A stretch of 64,000 bases of DNA from Ziziphus jujuba (GCF_031755915.1 NC_083382.1:30402501-30466500), one strand, 5' to 3'; positions 39,401-51,936 are shown, numbered from the stretch's first letter. A program made the numbers and translations. Notes: generated by a model from the sequence alone, not told the origin.

Positions 39401-41575
39401 AATTTGAGAGGCATGCAGCTGGTGGCTCAAATATGCATTACTTTGATCTTCTTATCAGACTTAAAACAGAACAGGAACATCTTTTTCGAAACATTCAGAG
39501 GAATGAATACCATAATCTTTTCGACTTCATTAGGTTAGTAAGCGCTTCTTGTCTCATTCTATGGATGAATGTTCAAAATTGTTTCATCCAAAATTCATGC
39601 TGTGGCTATTGTTGTCAGTGAAAAGGGTTTGAAAATCATGAATTTGGGAGGTCCTCAGACTACAGATGGTGTGGCATCTGTTCTTCAAGATGAGGATGAT
39701 GATGCTGTCGACCCACATCTTGTGCGCGTTAAAAATGAGGCCGGCGGCGATGAGAGTGATGAAGAGGTGATTTTTCTTTGTTTTGCTTTGCTTATGGGTC
39801 GACATGACATTATATTGTGTTCAAGGAGTATGGTTAATTGGGTTCACTTGGTTCATGCCTAGGAACTACTTTTAATCAAAACAATATATTTGTAGTTAAT
39901 ATTACCATGATTATGTTCCTGGTTAATTGGGTTCACTTGGTTCATGCCTAGGAACTACTTTTAACCAAAACAATATATTTGTAGTTAATATTACCATGAT
40001 TATGTTCCTATCTATGTTGTTCCCACATTCAGTCAGAAACTCAAAATTTTGGTTATTTAATATTATGAAGTTTATGGGATGGGCTTGTGTTAAACGTGTT
40101 TTGTGTCTATATTCATAAATCATGGATGCCATGATTATTTCTATGGAAAATTTGTGCAGCCCAACTGTGAGGCCCTCATGAGTTGTGCTAAATAGAAAAT
40201 ACTCTCATCTCTAATCCTTCTCTCTCTCTCTCTCTCTGTGCACACATGCACACAGAGTTCTAGTTGTTTGATGCAAATATGTATGCTTGTAAGCTTGTGT
40301 CCCTGTGTGTCCACCACTGTTATCTGTTGATATGCTAGTCTGCCTGTGTGTTTTAACTTGGTGAACACTTGCAGGATTCTGACTTTGTTGTTGACAAGGA
40401 TGATGGAGGTTCCCCTACCGATGATTCTGGTGAAGAGGAATCTGATGCTAGTGAAAGTGGAGGCGAGAAAGAGGCATGTCATTTTATTTCATATTATTTG
40501 CCTAATTTCTGAAGAATGTAATCGTATAGAATCTTTTGGTTCTCAAATCAATTGGATGGTTATTTTCAGAAGCCTGCAAAAAAGGATTCCAAAAAAGAAC
40601 CTTCATTTTCCAAGGCATCTTCTTCCAAGAAGAAATCTAGAGATGGAGATGAAGATGCTTCGAAGAAGAAAAAACAGAAAAAGAAGAAGGATCCAAATGC
40701 ACCAAAAAGAGCATTGTCGGGTTTCATGTTCTTCTCTCAAATGGAAAGAGAGGTGGTTACATTGCATTCTACATTCATGGAACTGCATGTTTTTTTTTTT
40801 TTTTTTTTTGGTTGGCAGAATTCACATGGTTTAATGTTATTTCAAGGTTTTGGGTTCGATGTTTGGTTATCACTTAAAATGTGTAGTTGTTGAGATTGAC
40901 TTTAGTCACTGATGTCGGCATTTTGACTTGGACCTACCAAGTGGTAGTGGTGCCAATAATCCCGACAAGGCACATTCTAACTTTAAACAACCATGCAAAA
41001 AATGCAGTTTCAAGTTCCAACTAAAATGAGAAAGTCAACATCTGGCTGAGAACTTTGATCTCTATACGGGGAACAGATTGGTTGCTAACCTTAGTTTGTT
41101 TGCTACAGAATGTCAAGAAAAGCAACCCGGGAATACCGTTTACTGAGGTGGGTAGAGTCCTTGGAGATAAGTGGAAAAAGATGTCAGGTATGTATGCATG
41201 ATCTTGAGTAAATTGATTTTATGCTTCCTCCACAGTTCCACCGAATCCTATCCTGTTCCTCTTATGTGAGTGCGAGAAAAACTGAGTCCAATGACAGCTT
41301 ATATTAGAGAAATGTGGGGCCCTGGAGGGGATTCTCCCTCCTTGGTCTCTCTCTAAAAGCCTTATAATTTTTTATGTTATTTTTGTATTGTGTGATTGTC
41401 ACCATCATCAGAAGATGATATTTTTGTCCACCTTTTTGAAAATGCAGTGGAGGAGAAGGAGCCATATGAAGCGAAGGCTCGCCAAGATAAAAAGCGCTAC
41501 AAGGATGAAATTAGCGGGTATAAGAACCCACAACCCATGAATATAGAATCGGGGAATGAATCTGATAGTGCTTAG
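35654..41575 (+). CDS. SSRP1: FACT complex subunit SSRP1
   Basis: Exons: 35654-35707, 36833-37018, 37277-37382, 37611-37747, 37912-37995, 38082-38176, 38331-38439, 38652-38738, 38819-38911, 39081-39278, 39388-39533, 39619-39766, 40375-40473, 40570-40752, 41109-41187, 41448-41575, giving 643 aa, close to the Arabidopsis protein. With SPT16 it forms FACT, the histone chaperone that opens and rebuilds H2A-H2B contacts during transcription and replication. Order: N-terminal SSRP1/POB3 PH-like region ([14 protein letters not shown]), middle double-PH ([17 protein letters not shown]... to about 430), an acidic segment (about 455-515, [17 protein letters not shown]), a basic lysine-rich linker (about 515-553) and one HMG box (about 554-625, [20 protein letters not shown] then [17 protein letters not shown]). 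The end is acidic/serine (ESGNESDSA). Intron 13 has a GC donor. Intron 12 holds an 89-bp duplication. Confidence 0.97.
39832..40009. repeat. 89-bp tandem duplication in SSRP1 intron 12
   Basis: Copies at 39832-39920 and 39921-40009 begin GGTTAATTGGGTTCACTTGG. One difference was seen (TTTTAATC versus TTTTAACC). The near identity points to a recent event inside an intron. Confidence 0.9.
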
Positions 41576-43397
41576 CTTAATATTAGAATACTGAGCTAAA
41601 TATTCCCTTGTTAGTAGCAGTTTTTTTTTGTTTGTTTGTTTGTTTTTTTCTTTTTTCTTTTTTTTTTGATTTCCCATGTTAGAAGTTTTGAAGTGCTATT
41701 TGTATCTCTGCTTAGGGCCCAAAACAATATTCTTATACTTGAATGTATTGTACCTTTTATAGAGGTTTTTCGTCTTGAATTATTATTATTATTTTTCTAA
41801 GATAAGCAATTTAATTTTTTGTTGAAACCATTAATTATAGAGTGATAGCATTTATATTAAAAGTCAAACACCGTAACGAATTAAGCTAGCTTTATTTTCT
41901 CAAAGAAAGCCATTTTTTTCTTTTCTTTATAAGAAGAAAGCAAATCGCAATATAAGAATTTGATCATTCCTTTTGCTGATTCAATATTGTTTTCTATTTT
42001 TTCGAAAGAGCTGATACATTGTTTTCGGTTTTCCAAAGAGAGTATAATGTATTATCTCGTTGTTTGAGTTGGCTATTATTTTGTTTGAATAAATTATGTA
42101 CTTGATATATTTTAGATTCGCCGAACAAACAGAAATGAGATCGATTATTTTTTATTATTTATTTATTTTTTCAGTCGGCTAGTCTTTGGGTTTAAGTTTT
42201 CAATTGTTCCACTTAAATTAATTAATTATTTTCTTATTTATTCATTTTTCTATATTTCTACTGAATCTTTATTACAAGTTCTTGAGGTTGATCCACTGAG
42301 TATACATAGATTCTTTGATTAAGTTACTATAAGTCTTCACTACTTTTACAAGTTCTTGAGGTTGGTCCACTGAGTATACATAGATTCTTTGATTAAGTTA
42401 CTATAAGTCTTCACTACTTTTGGTAATAAATTATAAAAAAAATCAGGTTGATGTCGATATAATTAGATATGAATAACTGACAATCTAATTAAAAGTAAAA
42501 ATTCTTTTAAAAAAATAAAAATAAAATTCTATTTCTTTGATATACAGTCTATACTTCTTTTTGTTCTTTTTCGGACAAAAGACGACAACTTCATTCATGA
42601 AATAGAAAATAGTGCAGCCTAGTCAGCCTGTGTAAAGGGATGCATCAATCGTTTATATCCAGGCATTCGAGGTTGAATTGTTGTATGTAAATCTCTCGGT
42701 TAATTAATTAATTTAATTTGTTGATTAATTTGTTTGTAATTAAGGTAATATGTAAATAAATGAACCGTATTATTCCTTATATATATTGATTATATTCATA
42801 TATATTATTTAAGATCATTGCACACAAGTAATTGAATTGTGCCTCTGATCAACACGGAAATATTGAGTAAAAAGAAAGAAACAGCTGCGAAGCAGGAAAT
42901 GGAAAAATATTGAAAAACACAAATGTGCAATCGATCGAGACAAGTGGAAAACCAAAAAAGGAAGAAGAAAAAATATACATGATATGAAGTGATTTGAAAT
43001 TGAATAAAAATATGTATCCGTATGTAAAAAGTAGTCTTCCTCTGCCTCTCTCTCTCTCTCTCCAAACGAAAAACAATTTTGCCAAACAAACACAGACGAA
43101 AAAACCTCTTCCTCAGACCTCGATAACACCTCAACACGTCCAATAATTTCAACCCTCTCTCTGCCCCCACGTAGATCATCAACCAAAAAAAAAAAAAAAA
43201 AAAAAAAAGGAAAAAAAAAAAAAAAAAAAAACCTGGTTCTTCTACTAAATGATTCATCATCTCCATGATATGATTTAATTTCACTTTTTTCATTATATCT
43301 TCAATGACAAATCTTTCTAGTTTAGTAGCAGTTCTGATCTTCAAAAACCAGCACAGATCGAGAGAAATAATATGTTAAAAAAAAAAATTCTTTATAA
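41576..43397. other. Intergenic region between convergent SSRP1 and pectate lyase genes
   Basis: It holds T-rich tracts, a 74-bp tandem duplication (42274-42421), a CT run near 43045 and two A-runs at about 43183-43231. The minus-strand open frames at 42805-43344 are driven by low-complexity sequence. No gene is seen. Confidence 0.6.
42274..42421. repeat. 74-bp tandem duplication
   Basis: Two head-to-tail copies (42274-42347 and 42348-42421) begin ACAAGTTCTTGAGGTTG. One mismatch was seen (GATCC versus GGTCC). It lies in the intergenic region after SSRP1. Confidence 0.9.
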
Positions 43398-44089
43398 CTA
43401 GCATGGTTTACCAGGCCTACATTCAAGAGTACCAGCAAAGCGTGTTAGTCTTTTGACGAATGTGCCGGGCTTGGCCTTGATCATATCATACCTGCTGGTT
43501 GGTCTGTTTCCTTTGGGGCTTCCAGATTGAACAAAGTAAGCACCGTTCATCATCAAATCTCCCTCTGACCTCCATGTCCATTTCTTCCACTCAGCCTCGG
43601 TAGCGTAGTCTCTCTTGGTTATCTGCTTTGTGGCAGGGTTTACCGGAGCAATGAAGCGGTTTCCTTGGCTGATGATAGTTGGGTGTGAGCTACCACCAAT
43701 GGCGTACATAAGCCAGTGGGTGTAGTCGTTGTTGACAACGTGGACGAATCCATATCTGCACCTTGGCATTCTCTGCACCAGTCCCTTTCCAAAATGGTTG
43801 AATGCCACTGTCACTTGCATAATTGAATCCCCACTGTAGCTGTCGCTTGCACCGAAAAGCATCACCTGCATCCATCAATCACCAATTCCCCGTCACCAAT
43901 ATGTTTGCATGCATGCATGTAATATACCAATTACTACAAACTTAATGTGTATATATATATAATTATATTCTACTAGGCTCAATATTATATATAAGCCCAA
44001 TGAAACATATATATCTAATAAAACGTTGTTCAACATACTATCTCATATATTATCATATATTATAACGAGAGATAGACATCCATTTTAGT

Positions 44090-44126
<37 letters not shown>

Positions 44127-45105
44127 TCACTTACATCGTTGTGATGGGTAAAGTGAGAGTTGGAAATGGTGATGCCGGTAGATCCTTGAATGGCGTCAAT
44201 GAGGCCGTCCTGGCAATGGGACATTGAAAGGTGATCTAACCAAATGTTGCTGGATCCAAAGATGGAAATCCCATCACCATCAGATTTGGTCCGGATTCCA
44301 ACATGATTAGCAGAGTCCATAATCATCCCACCTTCCTTTTCAACGACGTCGTGGATGTGAAGGTTGTGGATGATAATATTCTTAACGAATTGCATGGTAA
44401 TGCCAGCACCATAGGTGATGTGGACATTGGCTCCACGTCCATCGATTGTCTTATGACTGGTCATCAACAGCTCGGCTTTCAAATTGATAACCATGCTACG
44501 TTCAAAAATGATCCACAATGGCTCGTTGCGAGTCACGGCGTGTCTCAAAGTTCCCGGTTTCGGGTTCTGCAAGTTGTCGTCGGAAGCATCCTTGACGACG
44601 TAGATTCTCCCGGCCAATCCTCCGGTAGTCTTCCGACCAAATCCCTGTGCACATTTGGCCAACCTCTTCCTGTCATTTGCCCAGTTCTTTCTACACCTCC
44701 AGCACCTGTCTATGGGATTTGTTGCCATGCATGGCCCTTTGTATTTCTTTAGGTTCCTCCTTGTGCTGTTGGTTCCTTCTATAACCCTGATCCAAACATA
44801 AAACATACATACAAGATACTCGTAAATACAATAATTCAGCTGGTGCTCGAAATTTAAAATTAATCTTCAATTATTAATGCAAAATTATAAAAAATATATA
44901 TATAATAAATCTACTTGGTAACTTGGGCGTTGAAGATGTCGGTGATTTCTTCAGGGTTAGGAGTATAAGCTTCAAGGGCAGCCTGCTTGGCTTCATCAGC
45001 TCTTTGCTTTAAAACCTCGTCGAAAACCCCAAAATCGGCTAGCAGGCTTGGAATTACCAAGGCAAAAGAAATGAAAAAGACCAAGCTTAGCTTAGTAGAA
45101 ACCAT
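43398..45105 (-). CDS. Pectate lyase, LAT59-like (polysaccharide lyase family 1)
   Basis: Exons (minus): 45105-44915, 44786-44135, 43865-43398, giving 436 aa. Residues 1-23 form a signal peptide ([18 protein letters not shown]), so the enzyme is secreted to the cell wall, where the family cleaves de-esterified pectin by calcium-dependent beta-elimination. The N-terminal pectate-lyase domain (about 24-62) precedes the parallel beta-helix. Core motifs: [34 protein letters not shown], the [20 protein letters not shown] region with calcium-site Asp residues, [17 protein letters not shown], and the catalytic-arginine block [18 protein letters not shown] (R313-R318). The VMLFGASDS variant (usual family form LLGHSD) and the C-terminal PGKPC match the LAT59-type pollen group as I recall it. 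Exon 2 starts at an acceptor completing Lys64. Some family members are pollen allergens; allergenicity here is not shown. Confidence 0.93.
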
Positions 45106-45971
45106 TTTTTTGAAAAAAATAAAAAAAAATTTGTATACTCTCTAGCTAAGGATTGTGTAAATTCGTTTGGTTGGTTTTTGGTCTTTTTCTCTCAGTGGGG
45201 TTGTTAAAATTGTATGTGTTTGTTTTTAATTTGCACCTAGTAATAAAACTGGTCAAGGTCTAGTTTCGAACCCCCAAGCGAACAGCTTTAGCTTGCACCG
45301 CGCGCGGGACCAAATCGACCTTGCCGGACCGTGGACGTATTGAACCTAAGGCTATGTCTCTAAGCACCCAACATTGTCCACTCGGTCTAAGTAATCAAAG
45401 GAACACCATCGCTGATTTTATACCCATCACTCTTTGACTTTCCAATTCTAAATTTTAGGATCTACCCCTTGAGATATTAGTGGACAACCATTAATTGATC
45501 ATTATGCTTATTACTTTCCAACAGCTTTGACCCAATATTCAAAACCTTTTTGTGTGTAATCATGCCAACCATTAGTTAAATTAATTCTGTCTTAATTTGT
45601 TTACCTTTTTTTAACTTCATATATATGCGCCTGCTTTTCTTTGTCTCTCATCAATTACTATTAATAACTAATCCAAAAAAACTTAATTCGAGCTATTTCT
45701 CCACCAATGGAGGGGATTCAACACCCTTTAAATCTGAATGTATTGATTAAGATAAAACATAATTTTGACCTTTTATCTTGTGCAATTTTATAGTATAATT
45801 GATTTTTAGCTGTTTAATATTGTTTGACCAGCGTCGATTTTAGCTGGGGGCGACTATATGTATGTGTGAATCCCATTGCCAAGCAGGCATCATCTCCATT
45901 TTTATTGCGATAAGAATCTTAATTTAGCTTTATTAATTTTGCCATGCTAACATTATAACGTTAGAGTTAAT

Positions 45972-46408
45972 TTAATCCCTTAACTGTCAACTTATAGCTT
46001 TCAATTTTTCAATTTATTACAATTAAATTTTTTTTGACTTTTTGACTAATAATGCTTAACCGATATCTTAAGTAACTATATCAACAGTATCAAATTTCAA
46101 ATTAAAAAATATTAAAATATATAGTTTTAAAATTTTATATTTCTATTATCTTGTAGTTTTAGATTTGGTATAGTTTAATATTAATCAAGTATCTTACACC
46201 AATTTTTATTTCTTTTTAAGTAAAAGATAATAAAATATAAAATTTTAAAAATAATTTTAATATTTTACAGTTAAGTATTTCTAGTTTGAAAATAATATAG
46301 TTTAATATCAGTCATATAAGATTCAAATTACAACAAATTTAAAAATTAAAATTATTAAAGTTAAAAAGTTGAAGAAATTGCAAAATTTTGAAATTGAGTT
46401 GAAGGTAT
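45972..46408. mobile_element. Possible MITE-like inverted repeat
   Basis: The left end (45972-46050, CCCTTAACTGTCAACTT...) and the reverse complement of the right end (46322-46408, CCTTCAACTCAATTTC...) share CTTMAACT, TTTCAA and CAATTT-type blocks. The inside is AT-rich and non-coding. The arms are diverged and AT-rich, so this is tentative. Confidence 0.3.
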
Positions 46409-46888
46409 AAAGACGATAGTAAATTTTAAGCTTTTCTTTATTCACTTTTCCTACTTTGTAATAATTAGTTTTTGGGTAGTCGTACCTTGTAATTAGTTGC
46501 AAGTACTAAGTAAAGGCAAAGGTATGGTTTCCTCACAGCAATTAAACAAAGAAATTGTTGATAAAAAAAGAAAAAAAAAAGGGTAAAGGAAATTGATAAT
46601 CGAAAAGTATTTAATAGATCATTCAAAAGGGTTTTCAATAACGATACAGCTAGTTTATAATAGTCTAATAGAGAGTTCCACCAAAAACGGCTTTCCTAGT
46701 GCTTGTAAAGCATACTAAACATTCGTTTCTTCAATTAAGAGAACAGTGATGGATTTTTATATATGTACTCTTCAGATTATTCCTTGGATGCTACCTGGCG
46801 AAAGCTATATTCATTCTATTCAATAAATTTAAATAAATATAAATTTATAATATACATAATCATAGCATGCCATAAGATATATGTATAA

Positions 46889-47119
46889 CTATTAATCAAA
46901 AGTCCAAAAACTGTTTTCCAAACGAACCCCACTTTTCCACTTTTGGGTATATTGAATAAATTAATCATCTATGCGTATTCAGGGCTTGGCTAGAAGATAT
47001 TTATGGATACGCATAGCTATTAATAAAAAGTCCAAACTCGTTTTCCATATGAACCTCTTTTCCAACTTTTGGGTATATTGAATAAATTAATCATCTATGG
47101 GTATTTAAGGCTTGGCTAT
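46889..47119. repeat. Diverged direct repeat, 128-bp period
   Basis: Copies begin CTATTAAT at 46889 and 47017. Both contain AGTCCAAA, GTTTTCCA, a GAACC block and the long shared TTTTGGGTATATTGAATAAA tract leading into TTAATCATCTATG. The second copy is slightly shorter. It is an old tandem duplication in the PIN8 upstream region. Confidence 0.75.
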
Positions 47120-48570
47120 GGTTAGCCCAAATCACCAAACATATAAAAGGGTAATAAAAAACCAGACAAAAGAAGTGTCTTGAATATGCATTAGCTGTAG
47201 TAAGCACCAAATATTAAGATTTTGTCTCAGTAATTTTAGTGTGTGTATATTTATATATTGTTTTTTAAATCCAATGTTCTAAGTTATAAGAAAACTATTT
47301 CAAAGATACCCACTAAAGAAAAAAAAAAGAAAAAAAAAAAAAAAAGGAATAACAGATAGATATTGAGCATTAAGCATATGAAAGTAGCTTGGAGAAATTT
47401 CATCATCCTGTCACCAGCATTTTTATAAGAATCTCATGAATTTTCCCAGCACTGAAACAAGTAGCCTTTCATTTATTGTAAAGATAAAGACAGAGCAAAA
47501 AATAAAAATGAAAAAGGACATGGCAATCTGAGTTACTCCAAGCATATTAGTAGCTAGAAGAGATATTCATTTGCTTTTATGAATAAGAGTTTTTTTTCTG
47601 CTGTAGTTATACATTCTTGTTCATTCTTCTTGACAGTTTATGGAGATCTGATGGATTAGAACCTACACAATGACAACAAGAAGAAAAAGACAACAGGTTT
47701 TCCAAGGAAAATTCTTAGTTTTAAAGACAAATTCCATGCAACACTTATTCTAACACTTTAGACCATATATAGCAAAAATTCTTTCTTAACACTGTTATAA
47801 GCAGCTCAGCGTTCAATTACTTCATTTGCAATTTTCTTCTTTATTCTTCCTTCCTACTATTGGAAAACCTGAAAAGATAAATTCAAAAGTAATGAAAAAC
47901 ATGTTACAATTTACTGAGTTTCAAATACTTAAATGTAAGCCACATTTATATACATGTAAATACAAATAGAAAAGAATCTAAGAACATAAATTTATTTTGC
48001 CTTTCTAAAACTGAGAAAATTAGTAATAGAAATTATTAAAGTGAAAAAAAAAGCCTAGTGGTGTTTAGATTACCATGTCAGCCTATATATGTAGTCTCTC
48101 CTTTCCCTAAAGAACATTACTTGAAGAAAAACGGGAATCTACCTTTTAATTTATGGTGACCATAATACCCTGACTTTTCATTAGGAACTAAGTTTCTTAT
48201 AATTGTGTACTGACCAGGTCTGCCATTGATACTTAACCATCAAGACAAAGGGGAAAAAGATGTACATGAGGAGTAAAATAATACACATTAGCAGGTAGGC
48301 AAAATTTTCAATCAGAAATACTTTATGAATTATTATTATTTTAAAAAAAAAAAAAAAAAGGCAATAACTACATACTTGCATCCTGACACAAACAATCAGA
48401 GCTTAAGGTCATTCTGGGGATTAAGAATAACTTTTGAAGAAGCTTCTACTAAAACAGGCATTCCCACCATAACTTTTCATATCTGACAAAGCAAACAAAG
48501 AAAGCCTATAAGAGTTTTAATACCAAGAATTCATTTGCACTGGACAAAACATCTCCAATCCTTAGTCACC

Positions 48571-50545
48571 ATGATTTCTCCAACAGATGTCTATCATGTT
48601 GTTGCAGCCACTATCCCTTTGTATGTTGCTATGATATTAGCCTACATCTCTGTCAAATGGTGGCAGTTCTTCACACCAGATCAATGTTCTGGCATAAATA
48701 AGTTTGTTGCCAAATTCTCAATCCCTCTTTTGTCTTTCCAAGTTATCTCTGCCAATAACCCTTACAAAATGAACCTAAAACTCATTCTCTCGGACTTCCT
48801 CCAAAAACTGTTTGCTTTTGTAGCATTGACAGCAATCACTAGGATCAGCTCCAGAGGAGGTTTGAATTGGACCATAACTGGTCTATCTCTTTCCACTCTG
48901 CCTAACACATTAATCCTTGGAATTCCTCTGTTGAAGGCCATGTATGGGGAAGAAGCTGCAGGGAACCTTGCCCAGATAGTTGTCTTACAAAGCATCATTT
49001 GGTACAATATACTACTGTTTCTGTTTGAGTTCAATGCCGTCAAGTCAGCCTCCGTCTCACCGTCATCAGAAACAACAGGTAGCGTTCCGACTTCACATTT
49101 CAAGGATATTATTAAAAGCATCTTATACTAGGCACATGGCTTTAACAGCATAAATCCCCTCTTTTTTGGATTCTTATTGGAACTCCCTAAACAAGAGTGG
49201 TTGAATCAATTTCATTTCTGTACCCATTAACTTTACCTTAGACAAACCCATGTGGGCCATCAACTATCATTCTGGTTTCTCTTCGTTTACTTTTTTTTAT
49301 TTCCTCTCTACTGTTCAGTTTCCTTGATTTTATTTATATGTAGATCACTTGGAATCTTTTCCCAAAATGTTTAATCTGAAATTCTAGTTCAACATCAAAA
49401 CATGTATCCATAACTAATATTATGGTGCTTTGTTATACTAAATTTAGCTCTAAACATTGACAGGGAATTATCAAGCATCATGTTGACATGTCTTACAAAA
49501 CTACCTAGCGTTTTCATTCTCCAACTCTTCTTCTTGTCGTCTGTCACAAAATTGCATGCATCATCTTTTTAGTTATGTTCATAACAATTCACGCCAGTGA
49601 AGATTGTTGGTTAATTTTTCTGTAATCATAGAGGATATGGAGGCCCCTCATGAAGCACAATCGAAAGAGGAAGTGGAGGAAGCAAGAACCAGAACTCCAC
49701 GAAAAATCAAAACAATGCTTATTCTCTTAACAGTTGGGAGGAAGCTAATGAGTAATCCCAATACCCATGCAACTGTGATAGGTCTTATTTGGGCAGTTAT
49801 ACGCTTTAGGTAAGCCAACATGAGGGTTGCAAAAGTTACTTCCTTTTCCCAGTGCTGAACCACTGCCATGTTTTGTACTTGAACTATTAACACGGCTTTA
49901 ATGTTTGTATCTGTTGCAGATGGAATATTAAACTACCAGAAATTGCTAACCAATCAATAATAATATTGTCAAATGGAGGACTTGGTATGGCTATGTTCAG
50001 CTTAGGTATGACATACAAGTAAACATGGGTCAAATCCTAGAATTTGAATTGACTTTGGGACATAAATTTATTTGTTCAACTTGAATAGGTCTTTTCATGG
50101 CATCAAGGACTCGGATAATAGCATGTGGAACCCGGCTGGCAATTTTAGCTATGGCAATGAAGTTCATTATTGGGCCTGCCTTAATGGCAGGGGCTTCCTA
50201 CGCCGTTGGACTAAGCGGAACTATTCTCAGAGTGGCAATAGTTCAGGTGCATATATATTTTTGTTTTCTTAACTCTACAGACAACACTAGTATAATATTC
50301 TCTAATAATCTGTGTACTGCAGGCAGCTCTGCCTCAAGGAATTGTTCCTTTTGTCTTTTCCAAAGAGTATAATATACATCCAGACATTTTAAGCACAGGG
50401 TACCAAATCTTTGTTACAATATTATAATCTCCCTTTATCTCGACGATGTTCTAACCTCTGTGTTTGTTTTGATGACAGGGTAATTTTTGGGCTGCTCATT
50501 GCCTTGCCCATCGCACTGACCTACTACTGCTTGTTAGCATTATAA
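48571..50545 (+). CDS. PIN8: PIN-type auxin carrier with short loop, PIN8-like
   Basis: Exons: 48571-49078, 49632-49809, 49920-50005, 50089-50246, 50323-50399, 50479-50545, giving 357 aa. It is an auxin efflux carrier family protein with two hydrophobic bundles. The first five helices lie in residues about 5-160 ([53 protein letters not shown]). A loop of only about 40-45 charged residues follows ([20 protein letters not shown]). The second bundle is about 200-357 ([61 protein letters not shown]). The short loop marks the non-canonical PIN5/PIN8 class, mostly at the endoplasmic reticulum. The start [20 protein letters not shown] aligns with PIN8 starts, so the upstream in-frame ATG at 48535 is not used here. 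Arabidopsis PIN8 acts in pollen, which suits the divergent pectate lyase neighbour. Confidence 0.93.
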
Positions 50546-51930
50546 AAAAAAGGCAATTGCAGTAAGTAACATATAATACCATAACCAGAAATTTCTGCAA
50601 CATTATACAAGGGGTCACATTCAATTTATTCATATTTTCCTACATAGATATATGTAATATGACTGATATTGACATGCTCCATTGAACACATAGAGATGTG
50701 TATTTTAAGTTTAAATATTAGGTGGTTTAATGCCAGAAAATTGTGAAAAAAAATTCACATTGACATGTATGATTCAAATTTTATCACTAAATACTGTTTA
50801 GAGAGGAAAAATGTAAACAGATGATGAGAAATATGGAAGAATCTGAAGGTGGGCAAGTGTCCAGAGCATTATGCTCCACAAAGTTTCCCTGCATGCCAAA
50901 AGGTTTCCCTGCATGCCAAGTGTTCGACGAATGGTGCTTGGGAGGTTGCCACACAGGTAGATGGGCTCCACGTGTAGAACACAAAGAATGCTGCAGTGAG
51001 AAACTCTATCAATCAAAGAATGTATGCTATTACAAACAATTTGTAACTTCAATTTTTATAACCAACCAATTGGATATTGGGAGTAGTTAAGTATTGGGTA
51101 TATTACATTTCACAAGCAATGTTTTTTCAGCACCTCCATTGGTGTTCCATTGGCTCAAATTTTGTTTGGCTCTCTCATGTTTATCCACCTCCTAAGAAAG
51201 GAAGTGATCCTGCTACTTTGTTTTTTAAAATTGTTATTATTATTATTATTATTATCTTGATTAATTATCTTTCTAAATTTTCTTGGAGGAAACTTCTTCA
51301 ATTACAAAATTAATTTGCTATAATTCATCATTTCTTTGCCAACGCATTAATACCAAATCTGACTAAATCTGGGTCGTCTCAAATCTGTCAATAGGGTATC
51401 TGCTATCATTGTAAATATTTGAAATTTAAAGTATAAAAATATCAACCACTTTTTTATCATAATTTTTCATTGATTAAGAGCTTTAATTATTTGATAATAA
51501 TACCCTTTATTAAAAAAAAGAGTTATTTATATATGGATATTAATTAATGAGAGAGGATGATTTGTTATTAATTATCTTTTCTGGGGACATAGATGAGGGA
51601 TTATAAATTGCGATTTTTATTTTTTTTATAAGATAAATAAAATTAAAAGCCCTTGGCGTGGGGTTAAAGAAAATAACAGTCACCGTTTCTTTCCAAAAAA
51701 AAAATAAAAAATAAAAAATCACCGTCACCGTTAAAGAAAGTCCGCGAAACAGTGAAAGAAACCAAATCCACCTGTCACGTGACGTGAACCCCAAACAAAT
51801 AAAATAAATGAAGGATTACGAACTAACGGTTAAAAACTTCGGAATGGCCCACATTTATTTAAATCTAACGGCCTAGAAATTTTCTAAATATTGACTTGGG
51901 AAAGAAAATTCCTCGAAATAGAAAAAGAGC
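50546..51930. other. Intergenic region between PIN8 and VDAC
   Basis: No gene is recognised. It holds a short direct repeat of GGTTTCCCTGCATGCCAA-type sequence (about 50882-50920) and a (TTA)n run at 51234-51254. The plus-strand frame at 50821-51090 has no recognisable domain. Confidence 0.6.
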
Positions 51931-51936
51931 GAAATT

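Larger units (their letters stand above)
45106..48570. other. Shared 5' region of divergent pectate lyase and PIN8 genes
   Basis: About 3.5 kb without a gene. It holds a possible MITE (45972-46408), a 128-bp diverged direct repeat (46889-47119), A-runs (47318-47346, 48343-48359) and AT-rich filler. Both flanking genes start outward from it. Confidence 0.65.

Noticed and set aside
42805..43344. 179-aa minus-strand frame
   Set aside because: Built on poly-A and CT repeats; three overlapping frames; no domain.
48535..48570. Upstream in-frame ATG for PIN8
   Set aside because: It would add 12 residues absent from PIN8 relatives, whose start aligns with the ATG at 48571.
50821..51090. 89-aa cysteine-rich plus-strand frame
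   Set aside because: No signal peptide, no clear cysteine pattern, includes a local duplication; opposite-strand frames are equally open.
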